Assembly: GCA_965243345.1 (NCBI GenBank)
Contig: CBDEUR010000003.1
Coordinates: 2,604,001 to 2,668,000, forward strand
DNA from: Bin52 sp965243345
GTDB taxonomy: Bacteria; Pseudomonadota; Alphaproteobacteria; Thalassobaculales; Thalassobaculaceae
Direction: 5' to 3'
DNA length: 64,000 nucleotides
Position 1 is the first letter of the stretch, and each line of letters starts with the position of its first letter. This document shows positions 17,239 to 25,936 of the stretch, piece after piece. Under the pieces are notes generated by a model, which did no database searches, was not told the DNA's origin, and saw only the letters and a list, made by a program, of their open reading frames with translations. The position numbers were made by a program, and so were the translations under genes.

Positions 17239-18420
17239 ATGAACGGCGAAGACTGCCTCGCGGGCCTGAAGATCCTCGACTTTACCCAGTTCGAAGCCGG
17301 CCCGTCCTGCACCGAGGCGCTCGCCTGGCTCGGAGCCGACGTGGTCAAGGTCGAGAATCCGAACCGCGGCGACCCGGGCCGGTCCCTGGGCCGCACGGAC
17401 CCGGAGCAGGATGCGCTGTACTTCCTGCAGTACAACGCCTCGAAACGATCGATCACGCTCGACCTGAAGGATCCCGACGGCATCGGGACCGCGAAGGCGC
17501 TGCTTGCCCGTGCCGACGTGATGATCGAGAACTTCGCTCCCGGTGCCATCGAACGCCTCGGGCTGGGATACGACGTCGTGCGCGCGATCAACCCGGGCAT
17601 CATCTACTGCCAGATCAAGGGTTTCGGTGCCGGAACCGCCTACGAGAAGAACCTTGCCTTCGACATGATCGCCCAGGCGTGCGGCGGGCTGATGTCGGTC
17701 ACCGGCCAGGAGGACGGGCCCCCGTGCAAACCCGGCGCCACCATCGGGGACACTGGAACCGGCATGCTGATGGCGGTCTCGATTCTCGGCGCCTACGTGC
17801 GCCGGATGCGAACCGGCCGGGGCGAACACCTGCAGGTGGCAATGCAGGATGCCATCCTTCACTTCATCCGCAACGCGTTCGCCTACATGGAACGCACCGA
17901 CGGACTGGCCGCGCCCCGGGCCGGATCGCGGACCGTGGGCGGCGCCCACCCGCCGATCGGCGTCTACCCCTGCCAGGGCGGCGGTCCGAACGACTATGTC
18001 TACGTCTTCACCAGCCCGTCGAACCCGGAACACTGGGACCGGCTGCTCCGGGTAATGGGTCGCGAGGACCTGATCGGCGATCCCCGCTACAGCACGCCGG
18101 AGGCACGGCGCGAACGGCGCGAGGAAGTCGATCAGCTGGTGGCCGAGTGGACCCGCGGACACGACAAGCACACCGCGATGCGCCTGATCGGCGAAGCCAC
18201 AGTTCCGACGGGAGCGGTGCTCGACACCCGGGAACTGGCCGACGATACCAGCTTCGAGGACCGCAGGATCCGGCAGACCATGCACCATCCCGTCATCGGG
18301 GACTATGTCATGAGCGGATGGCCGGTCCGTTTCGGAGACGCACCGCCAGCGGTCGGCACGGCGCCGCTGCTGGGCGAGCACGCGGGCACGGTCCTCGAAG
18401 AATGGCTCGCGGACGGCTGA
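17239..18420 (+). CDS. CaiB/BaiF family CoA-transferase (type III)
   Basis: This 393-residue class III CoA-transferase moves CoA between carboxylic acids. Family marks are the N-terminal LAGLKILDFTQFEAGPSCTE, VVKVENP, NASKRSITLDLKDPDG, and the catalytic aspartate Asp171 in GATIGDTGTGML. GGAHPPIGVYPC and a C-terminal SGWPVRFGDAPP with PLLGEHAG are also present. The ATG at 17239 has GGAG 8 bp upstream. It is separated from the EamA gene by 76 bp on the same strand. Formyl-CoA transferase, carnitine and succinyl-CoA:acid types cannot be told apart safely from the sequence. Confidence 0.92.
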   Translation: MNGEDCLAGLKILDFTQFEAGPSCTEALAWLGADVVKVENPNRGDPGRSLGRTDPEQDALYFLQYNASKRSITLDLKDPDGIGTAKALLARADVMIENFAPGAIERLGLGYDVVRAINPGIIYCQIKGFGAGTAYEKNLAFDMIAQACGGLMSVTGQEDGPPCKPGATIGDTGTGMLMAVSILGAYVRRMRTGRGEHLQVAMQDAILHFIRNAFAYMERTDGLAAPRAGSRTVGGAHPPIGVYPCQGGGPNDYVYVFTSPSNPEHWDRLLRVMGREDLIGDPRYSTPEARRERREEVDQLVAEWTRGHDKHTAMRLIGEATVPTGAVLDTRELADDTSFEDRRIRQTMHHPVIGDYVMSGWPVRFGDAPPAVGTAPLLGEHAGTVLEEWLADG

Positions 18421-18450
18421 TCCCGGAGAGCCACGCCCGGCCGATCGGGC

Positions 18451-18789
18451 TCAGGAGCCCTTGCCGGGGCTGGGACTGAAATACTTGTCGAACTTGCCCT
18501 CGACACCCTCGTAGGACTTCGCATCCTCGGCATGCGGGATCATGCGGACGATGTTGGGCCACTCCTCCGAGAACCGCCTGTTGTGTTCCAGCCAGTCTTC
18601 CGCACCCGGTTCGGTGTCCGGGACAATCGCCTCGGGCGGGCATTCCGGTTCACAGACGCCGCAGTCGATGCACTCGTCGGGATGGATCACCAGCATGTTC
18701 TCGCCCTCGTAGAAGCAGTCGACGGGGCAGACTTCCACGCAGTCGGTGTACTTGCACCGTATGCAGTTCTCGTTGACGATATAGGTCAT
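18451..18789 (-). CDS. fdxA: Seven-iron ferredoxin FdxA
   Basis: This 112-residue electron carrier has one [3Fe-4S] and one [4Fe-4S] cluster. Cysteines at 9, 12, 17, 21, 25 and 40, 43, 46, 50 give the pattern NCIRCKYTDCVEVCPVDC and ECIDCGVCEPECP. The C-terminal helix EDWLEHNRRFSEEWPNI and an acidic N-terminal half are typical of the alphaproteobacterial FdxA. It lies 44 bp after the TerB-like gene and converges with the CoA-transferase gene. Confidence 0.96.
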   Translation of the reverse strand: MTYIVNENCIRCKYTDCVEVCPVDCFYEGENMLVIHPDECIDCGVCEPECPPEAIVPDTEPGAEDWLEHNRRFSEEWPNIVRMIPHAEDAKSYEGVEGKFDKYFSPSPGKGS

Positions 18790-18833
18790 TCTCCAGCCCT
18801 TCCGGCCCCTGCTGCAATCAGCGCCCGCGTCTC

Positions 18834-19316
18834 CTACTCGCTGGCCGGGTCCCCGGCAAGTCCCAGGCGCGCGAGTGCGCGCTTGCGCGCGGTACCGCTG
18901 TCACGGTCCTCGACGTAGAGCAACCCGGCGAGGCGTCGCATCAGCTGGGCCTCGTAGGCGTGGACCACGCCGTCCGCGTACACGACTTCCCACAGCATCT
19001 CCAGCAGCTCGATGCGTTCCTTTTCGTCGAAGGCACCGCGCAGCGCCCGGGTGTAGCGGTAGATGTCGACACTGCGGTCGAGGTCGTCCTCGGCCTCGGC
19101 AAGGATGGTGCGCACTTCGTCCGGCCCGAGCCCGAACCGGTCGACCATGGTGCGCTCGACCGCAGCCTCCTCGCTCTCGGAAAGGTGGCCGTCCAGCCAC
19201 GCCGCCCTGGTCAGCAGGGCGGCACAGGCCAGGCGCGCCGGATCGGTCGACACGGAAGGAACAGCCGGTTCGCTCGCCCGATGCGCCTCAAGGGCCGCCT
19301 TCAGCCTGCGAAGCAT
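18834..19316 (-). CDS. TerB-like tellurite resistance domain protein
   Basis: This small acidic helical protein of 160 residues has a TerB/DjlA-like domain (about residues 40-140). It shows ALLTRAAWLDGHLSESEEAA, a paired-Asp type metal-binding helix, and ALRGAFDEKERIELLEMLWE with VVYADGVVHAYE. Members may bind divalent metals and act in stress or membrane-associated complexes, but a defined function is lacking. The ATG at 19316 starts the conserved MLRRLKAALE. It is upstream of fdxA on the same strand and diverges from the methyltransferase gene with a 51-bp gap. Confidence 0.82.
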   Translation of the reverse strand: MLRRLKAALEAHRASEPAVPSVSTDPARLACAALLTRAAWLDGHLSESEEAAVERTMVDRFGLGPDEVRTILAEAEDDLDRSVDIYRYTRALRGAFDEKERIELLEMLWEVVYADGVVHAYEAQLMRRLAGLLYVEDRDSGTARKRALARLGLAGDPASE

Positions 19317-19367
19317 CGCCTGACTCCCGGTTGCGATGTCACGCGCGGTTCGGATAGATGTCGCGTC

Positions 19368-20006
19368 ATGGTCCGAGAACACTCTCCCATGCTTGATGCC
19401 CCGGCGGCGCGGCGCAACGGCGCCGCGATCCTGGGCGTGCTGCGCACCGTGCTCCCGCACTCGGGCACCGTGCTCGAGATCGCGAGCGGTACCGGCCAGC
19501 ACGCAGCCGTGTTCGCCCCGGCCCTGGCGCCGCTTGCCTGGCTTCCCAGCGACCCGGATCCCGTCCAGCGCGCCAGCATCTCTGCGTGGGCCGCCTCGGT
19601 TCCCGGGGATGCCCCGCTCCCGCCCCGCGACATCGATGCCGCTTCGCCGTCCTGGGACGTCTCTCCTTCTGACCGCATTGCCGCCATCGTCGCGATCAAC
19701 CTGCTCCACATTGCGCCGTGGCCGGTCACTCTCGGCCTGCTCGCGGGCGCGGTCCGTGTCCTGCCGGACGGCGGCCCGCTGTGCATCTACGGGCCGTTCA
19801 TGCGGTCAGGGCGCCATACCGGGCCCGGCAACGCGCGCTTCGATACCGCCCTGCGTCACCAGGATCCGCAGTGGGGCGTACGGGATCTCGACGAGGTCAC
19901 CGAACACGCCGTCCGGGCGGGACTCGGCCTCGACAGGATCTGCGGCATGCCGTCGGACAACCTCCTCGCCGTCTACAGGAACCGCACGCCGGACACGGGA
20001 TGGTGA
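19368..20006 (+). CDS. DUF938 family SAM-dependent methyltransferase-like protein
   Basis: This 212-residue protein of the DUF938 family has a class I methyltransferase fold. The SAM-binding motif is VLEIASGTGQHAAVFAP (about 35-51), followed by WLPSDPDP (acidic end of strand 2) and IVAINLLHIAPW (motif 4). LCIYGPFMRSGRHTGPGN is the most diagnostic DUF938 block. Substrate unknown. The last 6 bases, including the stop codon, overlap the encoded CCA end of the convergent tRNA-Lys gene. The start could also be the ATG at 19389. Confidence 0.88.
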   Translation: MVREHSPMLDAPAARRNGAAILGVLRTVLPHSGTVLEIASGTGQHAAVFAPALAPLAWLPSDPDPVQRASISAWAASVPGDAPLPPRDIDAASPSWDVSPSDRIAAIVAINLLHIAPWPVTLGLLAGAVRVLPDGGPLCIYGPFMRSGRHTGPGNARFDTALRHQDPQWGVRDLDEVTEHAVRAGLGLDRICGMPSDNLLAVYRNRTPDTGW

Positions 20007-20076
20007 GCGCGACAGGATTCGAACCTGTGACCCGCTGATTAAAAGTCAGCTGCTCTGCCAACTGAGCTACGCGCCC
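20001..20076 (-). tRNA. tRNA-Lys (anticodon TTT)
   Basis: On the minus strand the 76-nt sequence folds as a tRNA. The acceptor arm is GGGCGCG with CGCGCTC, the D-arm region is AGCTCAGTTGGCAGAGC, the anticodon arm is GCTGA-CTTTTAA-TCAGC giving anticodon UUU, and the T-arm is ACAGG-TTCGAAT-CCTGT. The discriminator A and CCA are encoded at 20001-20004. The 3' end overlaps the stop of the convergent DUF938 gene. Confidence 0.97.
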
Positions 20077-20087
20077 GACCGGGCCGC

Positions 20088-20116
20088 ACCCTATGGAAGG
20101 CCGGGCATCCGGTCAA
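20088..20116 (-). promoter_or_regulatory. Probable sigma-70-type promoter of tRNA-Lys
   Basis: Reading the minus strand, TTGACC (20116-20111) is followed after 17 bp by TAGGGT (20093-20088), which ends 11 bp before the tRNA 5' end. This fits a housekeeping promoter with a slightly non-consensus -10 element, and the short distance fits a stable RNA gene. Confidence 0.6.
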
Positions 20117-20141
20117 CGAGAACGCTCATCGGAAAGCCCCG

Positions 20142-20657
20142 TCAGTTGCCGCGCGCGATCGCCGCCCTCACATGTGCCTCGACCCGCGGAGAGACAAACT
20201 CCCGGATCTCGCCGTTGAGCCGCGCGATCTCCTTGACCAGACGCGAGGAGATGAACTGGTGCCGTTCCGACGACATCAGGAATATGGTCTCCACCTGCGG
20301 GTTGAGGCGCGCGTTCATGCCAACCATCTGGAACTCGTACTCGAAGTCGGACACCGCGCGCAGTCCGCGGATGATGAATCGCGCTCCGCACTCCTCGACG
20401 AAGTGCATCAGCAGGGTGTCGAACGAGATGACCCTGATGTCACACTCGATCCCGGCCTGCCGGTTCTCCTCGATGATGACGGCGACCTCGTCACTCACCA
20501 TTTCCGCGCGCTCGTCGGTCCCGAACATGGGGGACTTGCCGATGTTGCGGGCCGGCGAGACCACCAGCCTGTCGACCAGCTTGCTGCCACGACGGATGAT
20601 GTCGATGTGCCCGTTGGTAATCGGGTCGAACGTGCCTGGGTAGACGCCGGTTCGCAT
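20142..20657 (-). CDS. coaD: Phosphopantetheine adenylyltransferase
   Basis: CoaD transfers AMP from ATP to 4'-phosphopantetheine, the fourth step of coenzyme A synthesis. At 171 residues it has the normal length. The nucleotidyltransferase motif is YPGTFDPITNGHIDII at 6-21, and the second conserved block is IIRGLRAVSDFEYEFQM with LMSSERHQFISSRLVKEIA. It starts 39 bp downstream of the gyrA stop on the same strand, the common gyrA-coaD order in alphaproteobacteria. Confidence 0.96.
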   Translation of the reverse strand: MRTGVYPGTFDPITNGHIDIIRRGSKLVDRLVVSPARNIGKSPMFGTDERAEMVSDEVAVIIEENRQAGIECDIRVISFDTLLMHFVEECGARFIIRGLRAVSDFEYEFQMVGMNARLNPQVETIFLMSSERHQFISSRLVKEIARLNGEIREFVSPRVEAHVRAAIARGN

Positions 20658-20696
20658 GCCTGTCTCCGGGGATCTGGGAATCTGGGCTCGGGGAGT

Positions 20697-23423
20697 TCAG
20701 CACTCGACGACGTCGATGTCGCCGTCCTGGTGGTCATTGACCTCGCCGTTGCCCTCGTCGGGAGCCAGGCTGACGGAGACCACGTGTTCGTCCTCGTCGA
20801 CGCGGAACACCCGCACGCCCTGCGTCACCCGACCGGTGATGCTGATCTGGTCAGCCGGACACCGGATCAGCCGGCCTCCGTCGGTCACCAGCATCACGTG
20901 GTCGGTCTCCCTGACCGGGAACGTCGCGATCACCGGGCCGGTCCGCTCGGCCTGTGCCAGGTTGCGAATGCCCAGACCGCCCCGGCTGGTGGTGCGGTAG
21001 TCATGCGCCGAACTTCGCTTGCCCATGCCGGTGCTGGTCACGGTCAGCACGAATTCCTCCAGCCCCGCAAGTTCGGCAAACCGCGCGGTGTCGAGTTCGA
21101 CCGCGTCGCCGTTCTCGTCCTCGGCGTCCGCCGCACGGCGCAGGCGCGACGACTGGCGCAGATAGACATCGCGTTCATGCATGTCGGTTCCGGGAACATC
21201 GCGCCAGCTCACCTGGCCCAGGATCGACATCGACACCACCTCGTCCTCTTCGGCCAGCCGGATGCCGCGCACGCCCTGGGAATCGCGGCTGCGGAACACC
21301 CGCATCGCGGTGGCGGGGAACCGGATGGCGCGGCCCTCGCGGGTCGCGAGCAGCACGTCGTTGTCGTCCCGGCACGGCAGGACTCCGATCAACCGCACCC
21401 CTTCCTCCAGCTTCATCGCGATCTTGCCGTTCTTCTTGATCCTGGTGAAGTCCGACAGCGCGTTCCGGCGCACTGACCCCGACGAGGTGGCCAGCACCAC
21501 CTGATAGTCGTCCCACTCGTCCTCGTCGGCCGGCATCGGCATCACCGCCTGGATCCACTCGTCCCGTTCCAGAGGCAGCAGGTTGACCATGGCCTTGCCG
21601 CGGGACTGCGGCGAGGCAAGAGGCAGCCGGTAGACCTTCATCTGGTAGACCATGCCGCGGGAGGTGAAGAACAGGATCGGGGCGTGGGAATTGGCGACGA
21701 ACAACCTGTTGACCACGTCCTCCTCGCGTGTCGACATTCCCGAGCGCCCCCGGCCGCCGCGGTGCTGTACCCGGTAGGTCGAGAGCGGGACCCGCTTGAT
21801 GTACCCCCGCAGGCTGACGGTGACGACCATGTCCTCGCGCGGGATCAGCGCCTCGTCATCCTCCTCGAACTCGTTCTCCTCGATGACGGTGCGACGCGCG
21901 TCGGCCCAGTTCCTGCGGGTCTGTTCGAACTCCTCGCGCAGGACCGAGACCAGCCGGGCCGGCGACTGCAGGATCTCGAGGTAGTCGTTGATCCGGGTCG
22001 CGAGGTCCCGGGTCTCGTCCTCGAGTTTCGAACGCTCGAGCCCGGTCAGGCGCTGCAGCCTGAGATCGAGGATCGCCCGCGCCTGGGCTTCCGACAGGCG
22101 GTAGACATCGTCCGTCACCCCGTGCCCCGGGTCGTCGATGAGCGCGATGAAGTGCGTGACGTCGCCCGCCGGCCACGACCGGGCCATCAGGGCCTCGCGC
22201 GCCGCCGCGGCGTCGGGTGCGGCCCGGATCAGCGCGATGACCTCGTCGAGACTGCCGAGCGCGACCAGCAGCCCGGCAAGCACATGCGCCCTGGTGCGCG
22301 CGCGCTCGAGCAGGTAGGCGGTCCGCCGGCTCACCACCGAGCGGCGGAACCCGAGGAACGCCCGGATGATGGCGGCGAGGTCGAGCTCGCACGGACGGCC
22401 CTCGTGCAGCGCCAGCATGTTGATCCCGACGCTCACCTGCATGCGGGTGTGGCGGAACAGCTGGTTCAGGACCAGGTCGGGCTCGGCGTCGCGTTTCAGC
22501 TCGATGACGACCCTGACCCCGTCGCGGTCGCTCTCGTCGCGCAGGTCGGAAATCCCGGTGACCTGCTTGAGGCGCACCATCTCGCCGATCTGCTCCAGCA
22601 GTCGCGCCTTGTTCACCTGGTAGGGGACCTCGGAAACCACGATCGCCGACCTGCCCTTGCGGACTTCCTCGATCGCGGTCCGGGCGCGGACCGTGATCGA
22701 GCCGCGGCCGAGGTGGTAGGCGGCCCGGATCCCGGCCTGTCCCAGTATGATCCCGCCGGTGGGGAAGTCCGGGCCCGGCAGGTATTCCATCAGCTCGGCG
22801 ACCGTGAGCGCGGGGTTCTCCAGCATGGCGAGACAGGCGTCGATCACCTCTCCCAGGTTGTGGGGAGGGATGTTGGTTGCCATGCCGACCGCGATGCCGC
22901 TGGCGCCGTTGACCAGCAGGTTGGGAAACTCGGCCGGGAGCACCGACGGTTCGAGCGCGCTCTCGTCGTAGTTCGCGACGAAATCCACCGTCTCCTTGTC
23001 GATGTCGCGGAGCAGTCCTTCCGCCGACCTGGCGAGCCGGGCCTCGGTATAGCGATGCGCCGCCGGCGGATCGCCGTCCATCGACCCGAAGTTGCCCTGG
23101 CCGTCGATCAGCGGCAGGCGCATGGAAAAGTCCTGCGCCATGCGCACCATGGCGTCATAGATCGCGGCGTCGCCGTGCGGGTGGTACTGGCCCATCACGT
23201 CGCCGATGATCCGCGCCGACTTGCGGTAGGGGCGGGTCCAGTCGTACCCGCCGTCCTTCATGGCGTAGAGGATGCGGCGGTGGACCGGCTTGAGGCCGTC
23301 ACGCACGTCCGGAAGCGCCCGCGACACGATCACGCTCATGGCGTAATCGAGGTAGGAGCGCTTCATTTCCTCCTCGATCGCGACCGGCGTGATGTCGGGA
23401 GGATACTGGTCGATGACGGTCAC
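20697..23423 (-). CDS. gyrA: DNA gyrase subunit A
   Basis: This is the breakage-reunion subunit of DNA gyrase, about 908 residues. Catalytic Tyr125 is in AHRYTEARL, and the N-terminal block EEEMKRSYLDYAMSVIV is conserved. The C-terminal DNA-wrapping domain carries the GyrA box HRGGRGRSG, which distinguishes it from ParC. In the quinolone region HPHGDAAIYD, the residue matching E. coli Ser83 is Ala86, while Asp87 is kept as Asp90. The GTG at 23423 (VTVIDQYPPDITP) is chosen because the family N-terminus begins there; an ATG at 23477 would add 18 unconvincing residues. The C-terminus ends in an acidic tail. Confidence 0.95.
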   Translation of the reverse strand: MTVIDQYPPDITPVAIEEEMKRSYLDYAMSVIVSRALPDVRDGLKPVHRRILYAMKDGGYDWTRPYRKSARIIGDVMGQYHPHGDAAIYDAMVRMAQDFSMRLPLIDGQGNFGSMDGDPPAAHRYTEARLARSAEGLLRDIDKETVDFVANYDESALEPSVLPAEFPNLLVNGASGIAVGMATNIPPHNLGEVIDACLAMLENPALTVAELMEYLPGPDFPTGGIILGQAGIRAAYHLGRGSITVRARTAIEEVRKGRSAIVVSEVPYQVNKARLLEQIGEMVRLKQVTGISDLRDESDRDGVRVVIELKRDAEPDLVLNQLFRHTRMQVSVGINMLALHEGRPCELDLAAIIRAFLGFRRSVVSRRTAYLLERARTRAHVLAGLLVALGSLDEVIALIRAAPDAAAAREALMARSWPAGDVTHFIALIDDPGHGVTDDVYRLSEAQARAILDLRLQRLTGLERSKLEDETRDLATRINDYLEILQSPARLVSVLREEFEQTRRNWADARRTVIEENEFEEDDEALIPREDMVVTVSLRGYIKRVPLSTYRVQHRGGRGRSGMSTREEDVVNRLFVANSHAPILFFTSRGMVYQMKVYRLPLASPQSRGKAMVNLLPLERDEWIQAVMPMPADEDEWDDYQVVLATSSGSVRRNALSDFTRIKKNGKIAMKLEEGVRLIGVLPCRDDNDVLLATREGRAIRFPATAMRVFRSRDSQGVRGIRLAEEDEVVSMSILGQVSWRDVPGTDMHERDVYLRQSSRLRRAADAEDENGDAVELDTARFAELAGLEEFVLTVTSTGMGKRSSAHDYRTTSRGGLGIRNLAQAERTGPVIATFPVRETDHVMLVTDGGRLIRCPADQISITGRVTQGVRVFRVDEDEHVVSVSLAPDEGNGEVNDHQDGDIDVVEC

Positions 23424-24517
23424 GCGATGCCTGCCCGGAAGGTGTCGGATGTCGACGACAGCCCGCACCGCGTGCATTCGGCTGGAGTGTCAGGTCTCGT
23501 CGGTACGATAACGGCAACATACCATATGTCGGGGCAGCGGGCAAGGATTGCGGTCCCCGTGATCGGGAAATTGCCGGCCTGTTCCGGCCCGATTCCGGCA
23601 CCTCGGGAAACGCGCCGGATCCGCCGGAACATCGGCGGTGCCCCTGCCGTGTCGGGCGTGATGAAAACGGGGCTCCGCCATCGAGAAATCAGGTTCCGCC
23701 CGAGCGGCGTTTGGGCGCAGCCGCTCCGGTCGTGACCGAAACGAACGGGAGGGATCGGAAGGTGGCAGACAGAACCGGGGGCACGATGGTGCGGGCGTGC
23801 GGCTTCGCGCCCGTGGAAAGATGCGAGGCCATGCTGTGCGGCAGCGCGGTGGTGCGCGACAGCGAGACAGGCGGTTGTTTGCTTCCAATGCCGGTCGGGA
23901 CCACCGTGCGGCGCCGGTCTCACCCTGTACCACGGCGTTTTCCGGTCCGCCGGCGTTCCTGCCCCCGTGCATCGGGGGCACGCAGGCTCCGGGATATTCC
24001 ATCGAGGTGATGCCACCTGGGTGCGCCCTGATACCGCGAATGGGGCCTCCCGGCCGGGCCCGGACCCGTCGCCGGGAACGCCATGCCGAAGAGAAGCACA
24101 TTCCTCCGCCTCACCATCCTCAGCTTCGCCGTCCAGCGGGCCACCGGCAGGGACGCCTTCCGCCGGGACCGCGACCTGGCCGGATTCTCCCCGAGACGGG
24201 TCGAGACCGGTGCGCACGGCCCGCCCACGCTCGGGCGTGATCTCCCGCCTTTGTGAAACAGGAGCCGTCGCTTCCGGTTCTTCCATGCCGATCATCGTGG
24301 CAATGGCCTGCCCGGCACGCTCTGCTGCGGTCTCGAACCCCTGGTCCCCGACATGGACGTAACGGATGATCGCGCGTCCATGGCCGTGTCCAGGCATGCC
24401 GGCGACGACCGGCAGCGGACCGCCATTCATGGCCGCCTGTCCGGCTACGCGGGTGGCGGAGATCATCGGTGCCTGCGGCAAGGGCATCGGCAACGTCAGT
24501 CCAACCGCGGGCGCGTT
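23424..24517. other. Long low-coding region downstream of LLM gene / upstream of gyrA
   Basis: About 1.1 kb without a convincing gene. Open frames here are low-complexity, Arg/Pro/Ser-rich in every frame. The best candidate is a minus-strand frame from about 24493 (TTG/ATG-proximal MPLPQAPMISATRVAGQ...) whose first 75 codons have high third-position GC and a protein-like stretch, GRAIIRYVHVGDQGFETA. It then degrades into repetitive sequence, so it may be a truncated or decayed gene of the upstream monooxygenase operon. The gyrA promoter should lie near 23480-23560, where an AT-richer patch (CGGCAACATACCATATG) occurs. Confidence 0.4.
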
Positions 24518-25558
24518 CTAGATGGCACGTGCCCGGCTGTCGCGGAACAGTGGCATGACGTCGGCGGCGAAACGCTCCATGGAGGCCATCACGTCGGCGT
24601 GGCGGGGGATGCCGAGGTGCATGTCGAGCGCGATCTCGTCCATGCCGAGTTCGGCATAGGCGCCGATCCTGTCGACGATCTCGTTCGTCGTGCCAACCAG
24701 GATCTGGCGCATGGCGTCCTCGAAGCCGAAGTCGGTCCCGACGATCTCCAGCTCGCCCCTCGTCACCGTGCCCGGTGTTTGGAACCCGTTGGCGAAGCGC
24801 AGGCCGTACTCGTGGGCCACCCTCGCCTTCTCCCGCACGTCGGCTTCGTCGCTCCCGACATAGGCCGAGCGCAGCATCGACATCCTGGGCCGCCGGCCGG
24901 TCTGCGCCAGCGCCTCGTCGGCACCCCGGTGGAACGCATCCATCTGTTTGACCGCCAGCGCGTGGCCGCCTCTGAGCGGCGTGGTCTGCACGTCGTAGCC
25001 CCGGCGCGCGGTATGGTAGATCGCTTCGGGTCCGAGCGCGGCGATCCAGAGCTTCGGGCGCCGGGGCGAACGCGGCATCGCCGTGAGGGGGCCGAAGTCG
25101 TACCAAGTACCCCGCCAGGACACGTCCTCGCCGTCGAACAGCGCCTCCAGCACGGCGAGCGATTCATCGAACTTCGCGCGCGTGTCGGAAGGATCGATCC
25201 CCATGCGTTCCATCTCGTAGGCAAAGGCGCCGCGCCCGACGCCAAACTCGATGCGTCCCCCCGACAGGATGTCGGCCAGCATCGCCTGGCCCGCGAAGCG
25301 GCGCATGTCGTGGAACGGCAGGACCACCACCGCCGTGGTGACCGGCAGCCGCTCGGTGGCGTTCGCGACATGGAGTGCGAACAGCAGCGGGTCCGGGTTC
25401 ATCAGGAGGTTGACGAAGTGGTGCTCGGGCACCGAGAGACCGTCATAGCCCAGCGCCTCGGCGTGGCGCGCCTGCTCGACCAGGTCGGCATAGAGCTGCG
25501 CGTGGCTCCGGGGATCGGAAAAGTGGTGGCACGACAGGAAGACGTTGAACCCGGTCAT
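24518..25558 (-). CDS. LLM-class flavin-dependent oxidoreductase
   Basis: This 346-residue luciferase-like monooxygenase begins MTGFNVFLSCHHFSDP. Family blocks include ALGYDGLSVPEHHFVNLLMNP, VTTAVVVLPFHDMRRFAGQ and GGRIEFGVGRGAF. It is expected to use FMNH2 and O2 on an unknown organic substrate. The ATG at 25558 is preferred over an upstream ATG, which adds only Pro/Arg-rich residues. It diverges from a second LLM gene at 25937 across a 378-bp gap, so both may respond to the same regulator, although no regulator gene is present. The two proteins are clearly different in sequence, so this is not a recent duplication. Confidence 0.85.
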   Translation of the reverse strand: MTGFNVFLSCHHFSDPRSHAQLYADLVEQARHAEALGYDGLSVPEHHFVNLLMNPDPLLFALHVANATERLPVTTAVVVLPFHDMRRFAGQAMLADILSGGRIEFGVGRGAFAYEMERMGIDPSDTRAKFDESLAVLEALFDGEDVSWRGTWYDFGPLTAMPRSPRRPKLWIAALGPEAIYHTARRGYDVQTTPLRGGHALAVKQMDAFHRGADEALAQTGRRPRMSMLRSAYVGSDEADVREKARVAHEYGLRFANGFQTPGTVTRGELEIVGTDFGFEDAMRQILVGTTNEIVDRIGAYAELGMDEIALDMHLGIPRHADVMASMERFAADVMPLFRDSRARAI

Positions 25559-25936
25559 GGACGGCTCCGCGCGGATTGCCGGCACGAGCCTACCGCAGGA
25601 CCGGCGGGACGCACCACGGGACCGCCTGTCGACACGGCCGTCGATGAGCCGGGCACGACCGGGCCGGAGGTCGCGCTACCGATCGCCACGCCAACGGCGA
25701 GAGACCGCCATGGACATCGGGTGACAGTCATCGACTCGACCTTGGGACAGATGAACCGGAATGACGAGGGCGGTTCCCTCTCCCGGTTGGCGACATGCCA
25801 CGGGCAGGTCGGCGAACAATCCGGCGCATGGAGGTTGCCCGAGAGCCATTTGCCGTAGCGCTCCTTGATCATCGGGAGGGTACCGGGTCTATTCGCGGGT
25901 AGATGATCACCACCCCGTGGGGGGAGGCCGCGCACC
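25559..25936. other. Intergenic region between divergent LLM genes
   Basis: This 378-bp region should hold two divergent promoters. I see no clear -35/-10 pairs or palindromic operator. A minus-strand frame (MIKERYGKWLSGNLHAPDC...) is less GC-biased than its surroundings and contains several cysteines, but it matches nothing I recognise and lacks a ribosome binding site. A GGGGGGAGG at 25917-25926 serves the plus-strand gene. Confidence 0.4.

Noticed and set aside
18420..18450. Short hairpins between the convergent CoA-transferase and fdxA genes as a bidirectional terminator
   Set aside because: Stems are only about 5 bp and there is no T-run, so the call is not supported beyond chance in GC-rich DNA.
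21684..23735. 683-codon plus-strand open frame opposite gyrA
   Set aside because: It is the antisense shadow of GyrA, whose motifs on the minus strand are unambiguous.
24353..25858. 501-codon plus-strand open frame across the LLM gene
   Set aside because: Complement of the minus-strand LLM gene; charged low-complexity translation with no family signature.
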